This document shows, one piece after another, positions 44,020 to 54,908 of a stretch of DNA of 64,000 bases. This DNA is from Strigamia acuminata (Eukaryota; Arthropoda; Chilopoda; Geophilomorpha; Linotaeniidae): positions 31,708,427 to 31,772,426 of the forward strand of contig OX442315.1 in the NCBI GenBank assembly GCA_949358305.1, written 5' to 3'. Both the position numbers and the translations under genes were made by a program. A model generated the notes under the pieces. That model ran no database searches. It was not told the DNA's origin and saw nothing but the letters and a program-made list of their open reading frames with translations. Position 1 is the stretch's first letter; every line of letters starts with the position of its first letter.

Positions 44020-45270
44020 ATGACGACTGGAAAAGAAAGTTTAGTGACAATCGAAGGATTGGAAAAAGATAACTTCGATTCATGGAAAATCCACATGGAA
44101 GGAGAAAAAGCCACGTTAATAAAACGAATGATTCTAAACAAAATGGCCGAAGGTGAAAACGTAAGAGACCACTTAAAAGGATTTTTCGACGCAGCCGGCA
44201 AATTGGACGAAATGGGCGTAACAATTCATCCTACTGTCACAACAATGTTGTTGCTGTATAGTTTGCCGACGTCCTACGACATATTCCGATGCGCGATCGA
44301 AAGCTGTGACGAATTTCCAAAACTGGAAGCGCTGAAAATCAAAATCATCAAAGAATCGGACGCACACGGAAAAGGAATAGAAAACGATCCCGACGCAAAG
44401 AAAACGTTTGAGAAAAGAAATCGAAGTCAAGCGCCAAAGAAAAACGATGACGAAAAATCGAACTGTTGGAATAAAAACAAGGAAAAGTGTGTGTCAAAAG
44501 CCGAAACTGCGTCAAAAGCCGAACATAAGATACGTGAGGAAATAAGGTCGAGAGTATGGTCTTTATCGCTAGAAGACTCAAAACTGGAGAAATGCCAATT
44601 AGATACCGAATGCCAATTAGATACCGAATGCCAATTCGATACCGAATGGGAAAAAGAAGAAAGAGAGCAAGAAATAAGCAAAAACCTTAAGGAGGAATTT
44701 TTCGAATTATTAAGAGCCGATACCGAATGGGAAGAAGAAGAAAGAGAGCGAGAAATAAGCAAAAACCTTAAGGAGGAATTTTTCGAATTATTAAGAGCCG
44801 AAAGTGCGTCAAGAGCCGAAAGTGTGTCAAGAGCCGAATATAAGGAGGAAGTAAGGTCGAAATTATATTCGAAAGCATGGTGTTTGGACAGCGGAGCAAA
44901 TAAACACGCGTGTTTTAAAAAATTGATATTTTCAAAATTCGAATTCCTTGAAAACCAGACGCTGGAATTGACTCCTAAAGTAGAAACCAAAGTTAGCGGA
45001 TTTGGAACAGCCGATTTATATGCCGAAAGTGTGAACGAAAATGAAAATGGGATTTTTCACTTAAAAGAAGTGTTGCTTGTACGAGATTTGGAAGTGAATA
45101 TAATGTCTGTCGGGAAGATCACCGAAAGTGGATACAAAGTATTGTTCGACGACAAAGTCGCAGAAATCATAAATCCAGAAGGACAAGTTGCGTTTACGGC
45201 AAAACGGTCGCGAGACGGATTTTATTACATCTACTCGAACGCAAATGGCACAAGAAGTTCCAACACTTGA
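44020..45270 (+). CDS. Copia-type Gag-protease-only ORF
   Basis: 416 residues. The N-terminus has the Copia Gag signature (NFDSWK..M near residue 16) but then jumps to the late Gag helix (VRDHLKGFFDAAGKL, LLLYSLPTSYD), so the middle of Gag is deleted in frame. No CCHC knuckle is visible. A charged linker with internal repeats follows (QLDTEC three times; a 34-residue EEREQEISKNL-type unit twice). Then comes the protease: CLDSGANKH with catalytic Asp (about residue 291) and the VLLVRDLEVNIMSVGKI fold typical of Copia. It ends without integrase or RT, and no LTRs were found around it. Either a non-autonomous deletion derivative or a captured host gene. Confidence 0.7.
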   Translation: MTTGKESLVTIEGLEKDNFDSWKIHMEGEKATLIKRMILNKMAEGENVRDHLKGFFDAAGKLDEMGVTIHPTVTTMLLLYSLPTSYDIFRCAIESCDEFPKLEALKIKIIKESDAHGKGIENDPDAKKTFEKRNRSQAPKKNDDEKSNCWNKNKEKCVSKAETASKAEHKIREEIRSRVWSLSLEDSKLEKCQLDTECQLDTECQFDTEWEKEEREQEISKNLKEEFFELLRADTEWEEEEREREISKNLKEEFFELLRAESASRAESVSRAEYKEEVRSKLYSKAWCLDSGANKHACFKKLIFSKFEFLENQTLELTPKVETKVSGFGTADLYAESVNENENGIFHLKEVLLVRDLEVNIMSVGKITESGYKVLFDDKVAEIINPEGQVAFTAKRSRDGFYYIYSNANGTRSSNT

Positions 45271-45850
45271 ACCAAGAAGAAAGTAAAAAGGTGAATAAAA
45301 GAAAAGGGGATAAAGAAAAAATTTTCCTTTTCTTTACCACCTGTTTGTTTATTTATTTAATTATTTCCACAACTGAAGTGTGCAGTTGAAGTAAAATTGA
45401 GTATGCGCGCATTGATCAACTGCAAAATTATAATTCGGCACTTGAATAACGGCGAAATCGTCTTTGGTGCGTTCAACTTGTCAGCAAATACATAGTTAAT
45501 AAAGATAAGTGAAAGAAGCAAAATAAATGAATTTTTATTGAATATTATTATCTCTAACAGCTCTATAACAGTTCAAGCTTCTGGTTCCAAGAAGTATAGA
45601 TTCCACCTTGGTGCACATGCTTATTATTTAAATTTTAACACTATTATTTCATTTGTTTGTGTTGCATTAAACATTACAACAATAAGCATCTGCTATTCAA
45701 CTAAATTCAAGGAAGTTTAGATGTGTTTTCGCCAATTTAAAACCAGCGTGCGTGCGTCTGATACATTAAAAATCACTGCAAATGCACCGATTGTGACACT
45801 ACGGTAGATGTTGGATTCGTGCACAAAGTAAAATAGTAGGATTAAGTTAA
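45271..45850. other. Intergenic, no gene seen
   Basis: AT-rich; 45600-45720 matches the flank of tRNA cassette copies (for example 41490-41570 and 52300-52400), so it is another duplicated scrap. Confidence 0.45.
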
Positions 45851-46399
45851 TAGTGAGTTTGCGGTTGCCAATTGTTCCTTATAATTATGAGTTACAAGCT
45901 CATAATTATAATTATAATTCCTTCTTGAAATAGGCACTTGCGGTACAATAAATATTTTATAAATTATACTTATAAATACCATGTGAACAGTACAAATCTC
46001 TTGCATGTAATGGTAGAACAAATCCATATGCAAAAGAAAATGAAAATCTGTAGTTTTACTAATTTGACAGTTTTCAGACATGAAATTGTCTTCCAGTTCA
46101 TTTATTTGCTTACCTGGAATGATTTTAGTTGTTTCTATCGTTCGATGGCAGAAAGAAATTGTGATTGAGGCTGATTGTTGAAACAGGTCAGGCAGCCATT
46201 TTGAATTTCTATTAGCACCATCAGCGCCATTTGCAATAGTGGGAGGAGCTTAAAATAGTGTTAAGCGATCTGATTGGCTCCCTTATTTTACAAAATAGTG
46301 TAAAAATTGAGGAATTACGTTATGTTATAAGTCCAATTTTATAATTATGAGCTTGTAACTCATAATTATAAGGAACAATTGGCAACCGCAAACTCACTA
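45851..46399. mobile_element. MITE with 61-bp inverted repeats (TAGTGAGTTTGCGG)
   Basis: 549 bp; termini TAGTGAGTTTGCGGTTGCCA... at 45851-45911 and the reverse complement at 46339-46399, nearly identical. No transposase. The target duplication cannot be fixed because the edges are AT-rich. Confidence 0.8.
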
Positions 46400-47224
46400 A
46401 TATATTTGTTTTAGGGCATTACATGGCTTGGACGCTGTTACTTTAATGCTGCAGTGGACACTGCAACAACGTTTGGATTGAGTGTTTGATGCGGCTTATG
46501 CAGTTCAGCTGTTATTAACGAGACATTAGGTGCATTCAAAGTTAAAATCCAAATTTGACTTATCATAATCTGAATTATCAATAATTCACGTAAGTCATTT
46601 GGTTAAACTCCATACAAAGTGAACAATTATTTGGCTGATGTGGCTGAAATATCTTACCAGTCACAGGAAATGATGTAATTTACATCACTGAAAAGATAAT
46701 TCAATTGCAATAAGTGGCCTATTGATAAGTCACTCCAATCATGACTTATCAATAAGTGGCTGATGGAAAAATTCCTCCAATCATGGCTGAGCACATGAAT
46801 TATTTGGCCACTGGAATAAGTCATTCAAGATGGATGCCCCCAGTCAGTCTATCATGAAAAGAGGAATCCAGCAAGAAACTGGTCAAGGACTCAAGAAATG
46901 AGCAGTGCTCATTACCTAGCTGAACAGCCATACTTAGGCAAAAGCAAGGTTAGTAATTGCTGACATTTTAAAAAACAAATTTATGTTTTCGAGCGCACGT
47001 CGATCGTACGATTGCCAGGGCCGCACATTTCCGACACGTTCGCGGCGTCGACCGCTAATCGACGAGGAACGTTGCACAGACGTTCGCGGACAACGAGGAA
47101 CGTCGCCGAAACGTTCGCGAAGGACGTGCCGTGCAGCACAGAAAGCGCCCAGACGACGATTTGTACTATTTGGACTCGTGCGAGGCATTTTTGAACGTTT
47201 TGCATGTTTTTGGACGTTTTTGGA

Positions 47225-47420
47225 CCCAAATTTCGAGAGGAAAACACACGTGAAGTGTGGGAATCGATTTGGACACCATAGACCAGCGAAAATTGCGAAT
47301 TTCGGACATTTTGACCAGAAAAATACACGTGAAGTGTGTGGATTGTTTCGGATATTTCAACCAGTAGAATTATGGATATTTTGGACCAGATTTTCAAGGA
47401 AAAGCACGTGAAGTGCACCA
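47225..47420. repeat. About 65-bp repeat with CACGTGAAGTG cores
   Basis: Three spaced copies of a unit containing TTTTGGACCAG/GACCAG and CACGTGAAGTG inside MITE 2. The overlapping open frames are not recognisable proteins. Confidence 0.6.
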
Positions 47421-47949
47421 GATGACTTCACAAACCTTTCAACTTCTTGAAAACATCATTTTTGAAGATTTTCTTGATTTATTTGAATTTTTAAATTTTT
47501 TTTTGAATTTATTCATTGAATATTATTGTAAACTAGCTTAGTGTTGTGTTAGCATTTTACTCACCTAATTGTAAGAGCGCTACTAACCTGCAAACATTGA
47601 ACCTCGTTTGCATGTAATTTATGTTTTGAGCATTTCCACTGGGCAGTGGATTTTTTTTTAGTGAAAATAGTACTTTTTCAACATTAATATTTTTATTTTT
47701 ATAAAGAGTTAATTTTTTAGTAAATATATTGGATTAAATTAAATTAAATTAAATAAATTAAATAAAATATGTTTTTTTTTTGTGAATATATTAAAGTAAG
47801 TTAATTTTTTTGTGAACATATTAAATTAATATTTTTTAAATAAATGAATGTTTTTCTGTAAATATCAAAAAATACATGTGTTATTTAGTAAATATTTTTT
47901 TAAAAAAATGCATGCTTTTTAACAGATTTTAAAACATTTTTTATATATG

Positions 47950-48240
47950 TAAAAATGGATAAAATAAATCATTAAAAACTAGGTAAAAATCATGAAAAAC
48001 TGGGTGAAAATCGTAAAAAATCGTGTAAAACAAGATAAAAATTGTGAAAACCTCGGTAAATATCGTGTAAAATCGTGAAAAACGATAAAAATCATGTAAA
48101 ATCGTGAAAAACTGGGTAAAAATCGTGTAAAATAATGAAAAACTGGGTAAAAAGGGTAAAAATCGTGACAAACTGGGTAAAAATCGTGAAAGCCTCGGTA
48201 AAAATCGTCAAAAACTGTAAAAATCGTCAAAAATCGTCGC
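47950..48240. repeat. About 21-bp minisatellite (GTAAAAATCGTGAAAAACTGG)
   Basis: About 13 diverged copies inside MITE 2; the unit resembles the minisatellite at 1-440 in composition but not in detail. Confidence 0.75.
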
Positions 48241-49117
48241 TTTTGAAAAGCTTGTAAAAAATCATGAAAATAAGCAGATTATGATTTTTCAAATTTCGAT
48301 TATCATCTGATGATGTAAATTGCATCATTTCCTGTGACTGTTAAGTCAAATCAGTCAAATCAGTCATTTCAGTCAAATAATTCATTTGACTTTGAATGCA
48401 CCTATTATTTTAGAAAAGCATCCAAGTGGTTCCTGGGTTTTTTAAGTCACCATCCAAACAATTTGGAAGTAACTTGATTTTAATTAATTCCACCGTACTC
48501 GGCACTTGCACCGCCTATTCAAAACTCAAGTCGGAATGTCAATCATATGCGTAGCCTCGTGGAGAAATAATTAAAATTTCAGTTTTATGTTTTGCACAAA
48601 TAAAAAACCAGCATAAGTTTGTGTTAAACGATTTTGCGACTTTATTTTTTATTCAATTTATCAAATTCGGTGCGGAGTGGTTAAACCTAGACAATTTCTC
48701 TGGTAATAACACGTGGTTATTTCCACAGAAATTCTCTGGAAATAACACAGATATTTCCAGAGAATTTCTCTGGAATTAGCGCTTGCCAATAATAAAACCC
48801 GAGGGGAAGAAATGATATGCAAATTCAAGTAGCCTTGGCTTTAATTTGCTTTTCTGCCGAAAGATGGAGACAACCAGGCTACATTGATTCAAATATAAAT
48901 TTTCTGAATAAAAAAAATATATATTTTAAATATAATTAAATTATTTTGAAATAGCCAATGAGAACCGAGGCAGCTCTTCACCACGAACTTCCTTCCTTTC
49001 CTCTAGGATTTTAAACGCACGTGTTCACTTGAGAACTTAGCGTGAGTTTTGTTTTGTTTTGTCTACATTTGTAATTGCTTAATTTTCTGCGTTAACTAAT
49101 TCTGCGTTAATTTTGAG

Positions 49118-49449
49118 GTACGCTATTTGGATATTGGCACATTGAATGTCGTTTCGCCGGATAAATTGTATTTGCTGTGTGAAGAATTCGCTGATGTTCC
49201 TGCAACTGCAATGCATTGTAAACTAGTTGGTGGATGTTTTCTTGGCTAATTTAGAAGGAAAAGAATATTTTAAAATTCATTTTTTTTTTAGCGGATGCCT
49301 TACGACGGAGTTGAGTGGTCGACCCATGACCATGCTACATTCCATAATTGGGTTCATAAAAACGTGTTCCAAATGACATTAGTTGATTTTATGTCTGACG
49401 GATTAGCTGTTGTGGAATTGAAAGAAGAAACGAAACTAAACGTTATGAA
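49118..49449 (+). pseudogene. Tudor-domain gene fragment (two exons)
   Basis: Exon 49118-49225/49229 reads RYLDIGTLNVVSPDKLY then LCEEFADVPATAMHCKL, the second half of a Tudor barrel (usual form V.iDyGn...v....Lr.l...f..lP..a..C.L). After AG at 49291 the next exon gives VEWS..D.A.FHNWVHKNVFQMTLVDF and ends at donor GAA|GTGAGT (49449). The donor of the first exon is ambiguous (49225 keeps frame). Such domains occur in TDRD-type piRNA-pathway proteins binding dimethylarginine. No start, stop or further exons were found nearby, so this is a gene fragment. Confidence 0.6.
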
Positions 49450-49479
49450 GTGAGTTATTATTTATTTGGTTATTTTATT

Positions 49480-50580
49480 TCTGTCCGAAATAAATGCTGA
49501 GACAATAATGCACTTTAAGGTTTGAAAAATCAAAGTTGGATATTTAATGTTATTTATTTATTTATTTTTTGGTAATAGATTCTGCTCGATCATATGAAGT
49601 CTTCAGCTTTGCTATTTTTTTATTGATACAGTTGAAAAGGGCTACTTAGAGTCAATGCGTAGTATTGCCTTGACCGCAGGATTGACTAAAATTAGCGAAA
49701 TAAATGATATAACAATTCCCGTTCCCGATCATGAAATTGAAGCGATGAATATACAGGGTGGTGCAGAAAGTCTGGTTCACAGTGAATAATTTCCAAACTG
49801 TTCTAGATGTTGATTCAGGAAAATGATTGTAAGGGTAGTATGTCGGGGGAAATCCAATTACGACATCCAATTTAACCTCTGAGGTCATCTTCAAGGTCAT
49901 CCATATTGTAACTAGAGAACCGTGACAGTTAGAGCAAAAATGTTAATTAGAAAGTTGTAGAGCATCATCCAATTAGTCTAGAACTGTTCTTAAAAAAATT
50001 ATTTCTTACTGAAAAGTTTTGAGAAAAAAAGGTTTGAAACATTAGTCTACTCAGCTTTGTAACCTAAAACTATCATGTGGAATGTATTTACAAAATAAAT
50101 TATTTCTTTTCTTTTGTGTTTCCTCTCTTCCACTTACAAGTATGACCGAATAAAATGTCCTAATTGAGGATTAGCTTGGTTGCCTCAATAGTTTTAGGTT
50201 ATAATGCTGAGTTACAATGCTGAGTAAACTAATGTTTCAGACCTTTTTTCTCAAAACTTTTCAGTAAGAAATAATTTTTTTAAGAACAGTTCTAGACTAA
50301 TTGGATGATGCTCTACAACTTTCTAATTCACTTTTTTGCTCTAACTGTCACGGTTCCCGAGTTACAATATGGATAACCTTGAAGATGACCTCAGAGGTCA
50401 AATTGGATGTCATAATTGGATTTCCCCCGACATACTACCCTTACAATAATTTTGCTAAATCATCATCTAAAACGGTTTGGAAATTATTTACTGTGAACCA
50501 GACTTTCTGCACCACCCTGTATACCGTACTATGCCTCAAACATCACTTCGTGTTTCTGCTGCTTTATGGTAGAAACTATA
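49480..50580 (+). pseudogene. Member E 3'-half copy split by a MITE
   Basis: Begins inside exon 3 of member E (GTCCGAAATAAATGCTGAGAC), keeps the intron and exon 4 (ATTCTGCTCGATCATATGAAG), has one extra T in the T-run that shifts frame, and is interrupted at 49754-50519 by a transposon. It resumes at CTATGCCTCAAACATCAC, where the final CAGAAA codon region is mutated (TGGTAG). Confidence 0.8.
49754..50519. mobile_element. Mariner-type MITE with about 310-bp inverted repeats
   Basis: Ends CAGGGTGGTGCAGAAAGTCTGG and complement, flanked by TA on both sides, inserted in the member E copy. The inverted repeats extend about 310 bp each with a few percent difference around a core of about 140 bp. TA target and CAGGG ends fit Tc1/mariner. 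No transposase. Confidence 0.85.
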
Positions 50581-50975
50581 ATAGGTTTATTATTAATACA
50601 TTAAATTTTAAACAAAAATAAAAATTCTCTATACTTTTAATTTCAAATATTTGTACGTATATTCTGCGCACGTGAATGCGCATCAGTAGTGCACGGTAGG
50701 GAAACCAACAATCTCGCACAAATCGTATGTAAATATTGTGTTGTATCGATTATTGTGATTTTATAAATGTAAAACCAAATTAATAATGATGTATTATCCA
50801 AAATCCTGAATTGCATTTTTGTTTCCAAAAACCCAGACGTACAATCAGTCTCCTCTAGAACAGCCGTACAGAAGCAACTCCCTACAAAAGCTCATTTACC
50901 AGTCCTAACCGTAAATATTTCTGCAAAATCTTATTTATTTTCACCTAGAATTTATTATTTCTATCTAATAGGAAA

Positions 50976-51120
50976 TGGATAATATTTACTTAACTGTGTG
51001 GCATATAATTTCCAAATCAGAAACAGAAAAACGAAAAACCATAGCGGCATCAAACATATTGAGAGTCCTTCGAAAAAAAAAGAATTGCACTTTGGAATTA
51101 ACGCGTGTAAATGTCTGTGA
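50976..51120 (+). pseudogene. Member F copy with about 1 kb internal deletion
   Basis: Opens like member F (ATGGATAATATTTACTTAA at 50976) and after about 85 bp jumps to its last-exon tail (GAGAGTCCTTCG). It loses everything with the glycine loop. A short shared ATT at the joint suggests microhomology-mediated deletion. The upstream region (50640-50975) also matches that of member F. Confidence 0.8.
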
Positions 51121-51278
51121 CAAAACAAGAGCAATGATCGTTTTTAATTTTTAATTTTTAATTCTCGCCGTTTGAATTTGTTTTTGTAGGAACTGATTTG
51201 TAATATATAAAAATAAATGTTTTAGTAACTAAGCACAAATTTTGTTTCGGTACGTCATCGAAACAAAAAAAAATTTTA

Positions 51279-51292
51279 CGCCCACGGGTGGA

Positions 51293-51335
<43 letters not shown>

Positions 51336-51352
51336 AATTGCGCCACGAAGGC
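51279..51352 (-). tRNA. tRNA-Asn (GTT)
   Basis: 74 nt, standard version; first gene of tRNA cassette 3, following the member F copy exactly as 36388 follows member F. Confidence 0.95.
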
Positions 51353-51767
51353 ACATGTTTTTATATGCGACAGTAGAATTGTGATGATTATAAAAATTAA
51401 AAGAAAATTATGAGAACAATCAGAATTATAACAGAAAGAGGTAATTTGATGAGGTTACATTACCACATGGGGCTGACTCAGAAAGAAATACGGAGTAATT
51501 CGTTTTGGCAAAAAACATGATATTGTTGCGTAAAGCGGTATTGTCAGTACCTGCATTGAAAAAGTCGCGTTTCAAATGCTGTAAGCAACTGTTTTTGTTT
51601 TATAAAATACCAAAACAAAAACAAAAGCACGACTTTTGAATGCAGCTGCTGTCACAGTCGTATGGACTGGATTGTTGTATTTTTTTACTTCCCCATCTAA
51701 CCGCAAAAAAATTTATGCGTAATTCAAAATTACCAACTTCTCTTCTGTAAAACACGAAGTCAATCAA

Positions 51768-51852
51768 TGTCAGAAGTGGGACTCGAACCCACGCCCAGAA
51801 GAACTGGACTGCGACCTGAACGCAGCGCCTTAGACCACTCGGCCATCCTGAC
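51768..51852 (-). tRNA. tRNA-Leu (CAG)
   Basis: 85 nt; one T-loop difference from the other copies (GGACTCGAACC in the plus sense). Confidence 0.95.
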
Positions 51853-52112
51853 CCACAACTATTGCAAGCAGAGTATTTTTTTTTCTAAATGTAAATTTTT
51901 TTATTTTTTTTTTGCAGTCTGACAATTAAAATAAAAAATTAAAATAAAAAATTAAAATAAAAAATGAAAAATAATTCGCCCAAACATCGACCCAAACCAT
52001 GAACCCTTGTTAAAATACTCACCGTCCGTACGAATTAAAATGCTCATTGAAAACCTCTGCTACGAAAAAAAAATTTCATCAAAACAACAGAAATAAATTT
52101 AAAAAAGCTGTT

Positions 52113-52184
52113 TGCCTCCTGTGAGGATTGAACTCACGACCCCTGGTTTACAAGACCAGTGCTCTACCGCTGAGCTAAAGAGGC
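52113..52184 (-). tRNA. tRNA-Thr (TGT)
   Basis: 72 nt, identical to the other two. Confidence 0.95.
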
Positions 52185-52645
52185 AGATGAATAAGTAACT
52201 GATAAATGCCAAGATCCAATTATCATATAAATAAAAATAAGTTAAATAAATGATTTCTTATTGAACAAATGAAGAATAAATAGTAATTGCCCATTATTAT
52301 CTAAATTTTAATGCTAGCAGAGCTGACGCAATTAATTTACGGTATTTGTTTATGCAGCATTAAACATTACAACAATAAGCATCTATATTCAACTAAAATC
52401 AAGGAAATTTAGATGTTTTTAGCAATTTAAAATCAGCACATTAAAAATAATCTACTGGGTTTGAATTATGCAATTCTTTTTTGATGCATTCACAATTTTT
52501 TTGAATTATCATAACTCGAATTGTCATAAGTAAATTATCATAGATAAAATAAGCCGTATGATTTTAACTACCGTGTTTAAAGAAATTAGTATAACTACCA
52601 GCTACCATAATCGTCACAGTTGTACTTGGCGTAAAAAATCCACGT

Positions 52646-52662
52646 GCCTTCGTGGCGCAATT

Positions 52663-52705
<43 letters not shown>

Positions 52706-52719
52706 TCCACCCGTGGGCG
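52646..52719 (+). tRNA. tRNA-Asn (GTT), left arm of a palindrome
   Basis: 74 nt, standard version, followed by a long T run. It forms the outer left arm of the inverted repeat 52640-53215. Confidence 0.95.
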
Positions 52720-53135
52720 TCTATTTTTTTTTTTTTTTTTTTTAAATTGAAAGATTATCAGAATGACAAATAGCCAAAAAAAAAATATTTTTGTTTCATT
52801 TCTATTTTCTCTTTGCAAAAAAATATATTATTTTCACAAAATTTCCGGTTACAATTCCATTTATTCTTTCAATATAACATCTATTTTTTTTTTGCTGCCT
52901 TATTAATGAATAGCAAAAATGCGATAATCGAGACAAATTACCGTAATAATAGGTTAAACGCTACCGTAGGCCGATGTTATATTGAAAGAATAAATGGAAT
53001 TGTAACCGGAAATTTTGTGAAAATAATATATTTTTTTGCAAAGAGAAAATAGAAATGAAACAAAAATATTTTTTTTTTGGCTATTTGTCATTCTGATAAT
53101 CTTTCAATTAAAAAAAAAAAAAAAAAAAAAATAGA

Positions 53136-53149
53136 CGCCCACGGGTGGA

Positions 53150-53192
<43 letters not shown>

Positions 53193-53209
53193 AATTGCGC
53201 CACGAAGGC
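53136..53209 (-). tRNA. tRNA-Asn (GTT), right arm of a palindrome
   Basis: 74 nt, identical to 52646-52719 in opposite orientation. Confidence 0.95.
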
Positions 53210-53545
53210 ACATGTATTTGATCGCCACAGTACAGTTGTGATGATTATTTTACTTTACCCTACTTGTGAACGACTCTAATTATACGAGATACCAACATTC
53301 AAACTTATATATGTTAAGGAACTAATTTCTTGAAACACAATAAATTGAAGAAGAAAAAATAGTTCGTTGTCTGTAAGTAGTATTTGTTAAAGTGTTTGTG
53401 TTCGAGTTTAAGTCGATTAAAAGCTAAAATTTTATCTGATAAAACTCTTGAATCAATAATTGATGCATTGTTTTAAAATTCTTAAATGAAACTACGTGTT
53501 TCAATTGTTTCATTTGTTTTTCTTCTCAGTTTTTAGTAAAATCTA

Positions 53546-53775
53546 ATGGTTCCGTACATTATTCTAAACAACGCTTTTACTATAGAAGGTAACATTTATA
53601 ACATTTATTTTAAAGTTTCGAAAAAATAAATATTTTAATTACGATTTTATCAGACAAGAATACCACAAATATAAATGTAATTCATCGTCAAAGCAATAAG
53701 ATTGAAATAATGTGGATAACACTTGGGGTTATAACAATCGTGTCAGTTGTAGTCGTCATAATCAAACTGTTTTAA
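53546..53775 (+). CDS. Possible small membrane protein (two exons)
   Basis: Exons 53546-53588 and 53654-53775 (donor GAAG|GTAACA, acceptor TTATCAG) give 54 residues: a polar N-terminal half with an NTT glycosylation site, then one clear membrane segment (WITLGVITIVSVVVVIIKLF) at the very C-terminus. It could instead be the transmembrane exon of a larger receptor whose other exons lie nearby (54000-54480). I do not recognise it. Confidence 0.35.
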
Positions 53776-53989
53776 GCTTCTCTATCATTATTTGCCTGGT
53801 CTATCTTTTCATACATTGTTAGGGCAATACAGAGACCGGGTCAAGATTGATGTCATTGAAACTCAATGAATTTTTACGCCACCTGGTAGATAAACTTAAA
53901 ACAGCTAAAACTGCAGGAAAGTTTTTTTTGTCCACGACTGTACGTGCAATTGTTTAAACAATTTTTTTTAAACACAGAAATGGTGTATT

Positions 53990-54501
53990 TTAATGAAAGT
54001 AGTACATGCTACAAGCCATACAGCTAAGAATGAAACAGCTCTGAATAATCTTATGCTGTGGCAAGATTGTGTTAACATTGCACTTAATAAATCAGAGATG
54101 GTTGTCGTCCTAACGCCAAATACCAACTTAGAAAACAATTTTTTAAATTGGGTAAGTTAAATTTTGGAGCTGCAGTGTACTCTGTATGGTCCAGACTCCG
54201 GACTGTTCTGCAATACAGATACCGGTATGTAACATTGAAAACTTTTATTTCATATTCGTATCACTTTAGTGTTTTATTAAAAAGAATTAAATGACAATTA
54301 AAATACGTTAGTAAAACATCCTAAACCACTGAAGATGGCTGGGAACATTGCCAGACAAAGAATATATTGAAGTACTACAACGATACACTAAAGAACTAGA
54401 AAATTTAAGACAAGCTATTACTACAGTTCGATGCGAAATTAAGCCTGCAGATTATATTAGACTGCATTTCTTTCGAATGATAATCCGTTCAAAACTAGTG
54501 T
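53990..54501 (+). other. Unresolved exon-like frames
   Basis: A frame ending at donor TTGG|GTAAGT (54150) encodes LWQDCVNIALNKSEM then VVVLTPN. A second frame (about 54334-54501) encodes LPDKEYIEVLQRYTKELENL and ends in a stop. The first is faintly like the SKIIVLCS-type strand of SEFIR/TIR receptor domains, but this is a guess. Codon continuity suggests real exons; the full gene cannot be assembled. Confidence 0.3.
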
Positions 54502-54908
54502 AGAAATTGACTTAATTACAATAATAACAAATTTTAAATGAATAATTACTTGATATATGCTGATAAATACATGATTAATTAGTTGAAAAATTACTTACCT
54601 GTATCAGAAGAACTATATCTTTCTACCTGTGCCAAAACGAATGTAATCTTTGTGATCATCGAAGATGAGAGCAAAATGGAGGATCAAGTTCGAAACAAAG
54701 AGCGAATAGTTCCGGTAATCACCACTATAAACAATAGGCGCTCTAGTTGCCGTGTGATATGCGGTAACTAGAAACAAAACAAAAATTAAATCACAGCATT
54801 AAACGTGACATCGTTTTAATTAAACAATTCGTGTACAAATCGATAAACGTTTAGTCCACTAAATTTAAAAGAACGAGCATGGGTAGAAAAAAATTAATTT
54901 TCAAAATA

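Larger units (their letters stand above)
46528..48403. mobile_element. MITE 2 (1.9 kb), AGGTGCATTCAA termini, ATT target duplication
   Basis: Inverted termini AGGTGCATTCAAAGT at both ends, flanked by ATT (46525-46527 and 48404-48406). Subterminal parts also mirror (AGTCACAGGAAATGATG near 46660 and its complement near 48320). The interior is non-coding and carries two tandem arrays. The same end sequence and 3-bp target rule as MITE 1 place both in one family. Confidence 0.75.
52640..53215. repeat. Inverted repeat with a tRNA-Asn in each arm
   Basis: Arms of about 235-240 bp (left 52640-52880, right 52970-53215) are nearly identical reverse complements around a loop of about 90 bp. Arms include the whole tRNA, its T-rich terminator and the downstream CATTTATTCTTTCAATATAAC block. 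Confidence 0.85.

Noticed and set aside
46981-47418. 140-residue ORFs on both strands
   Set aside because: Inside MITE 2, overlapping in opposite frames and composed of the 65-bp repeat; no domain seen.
1-48240. CRISPR-like arrays
   Set aside because: All arrays are head-to-tail minisatellites without unique spacers, in a eukaryotic context.
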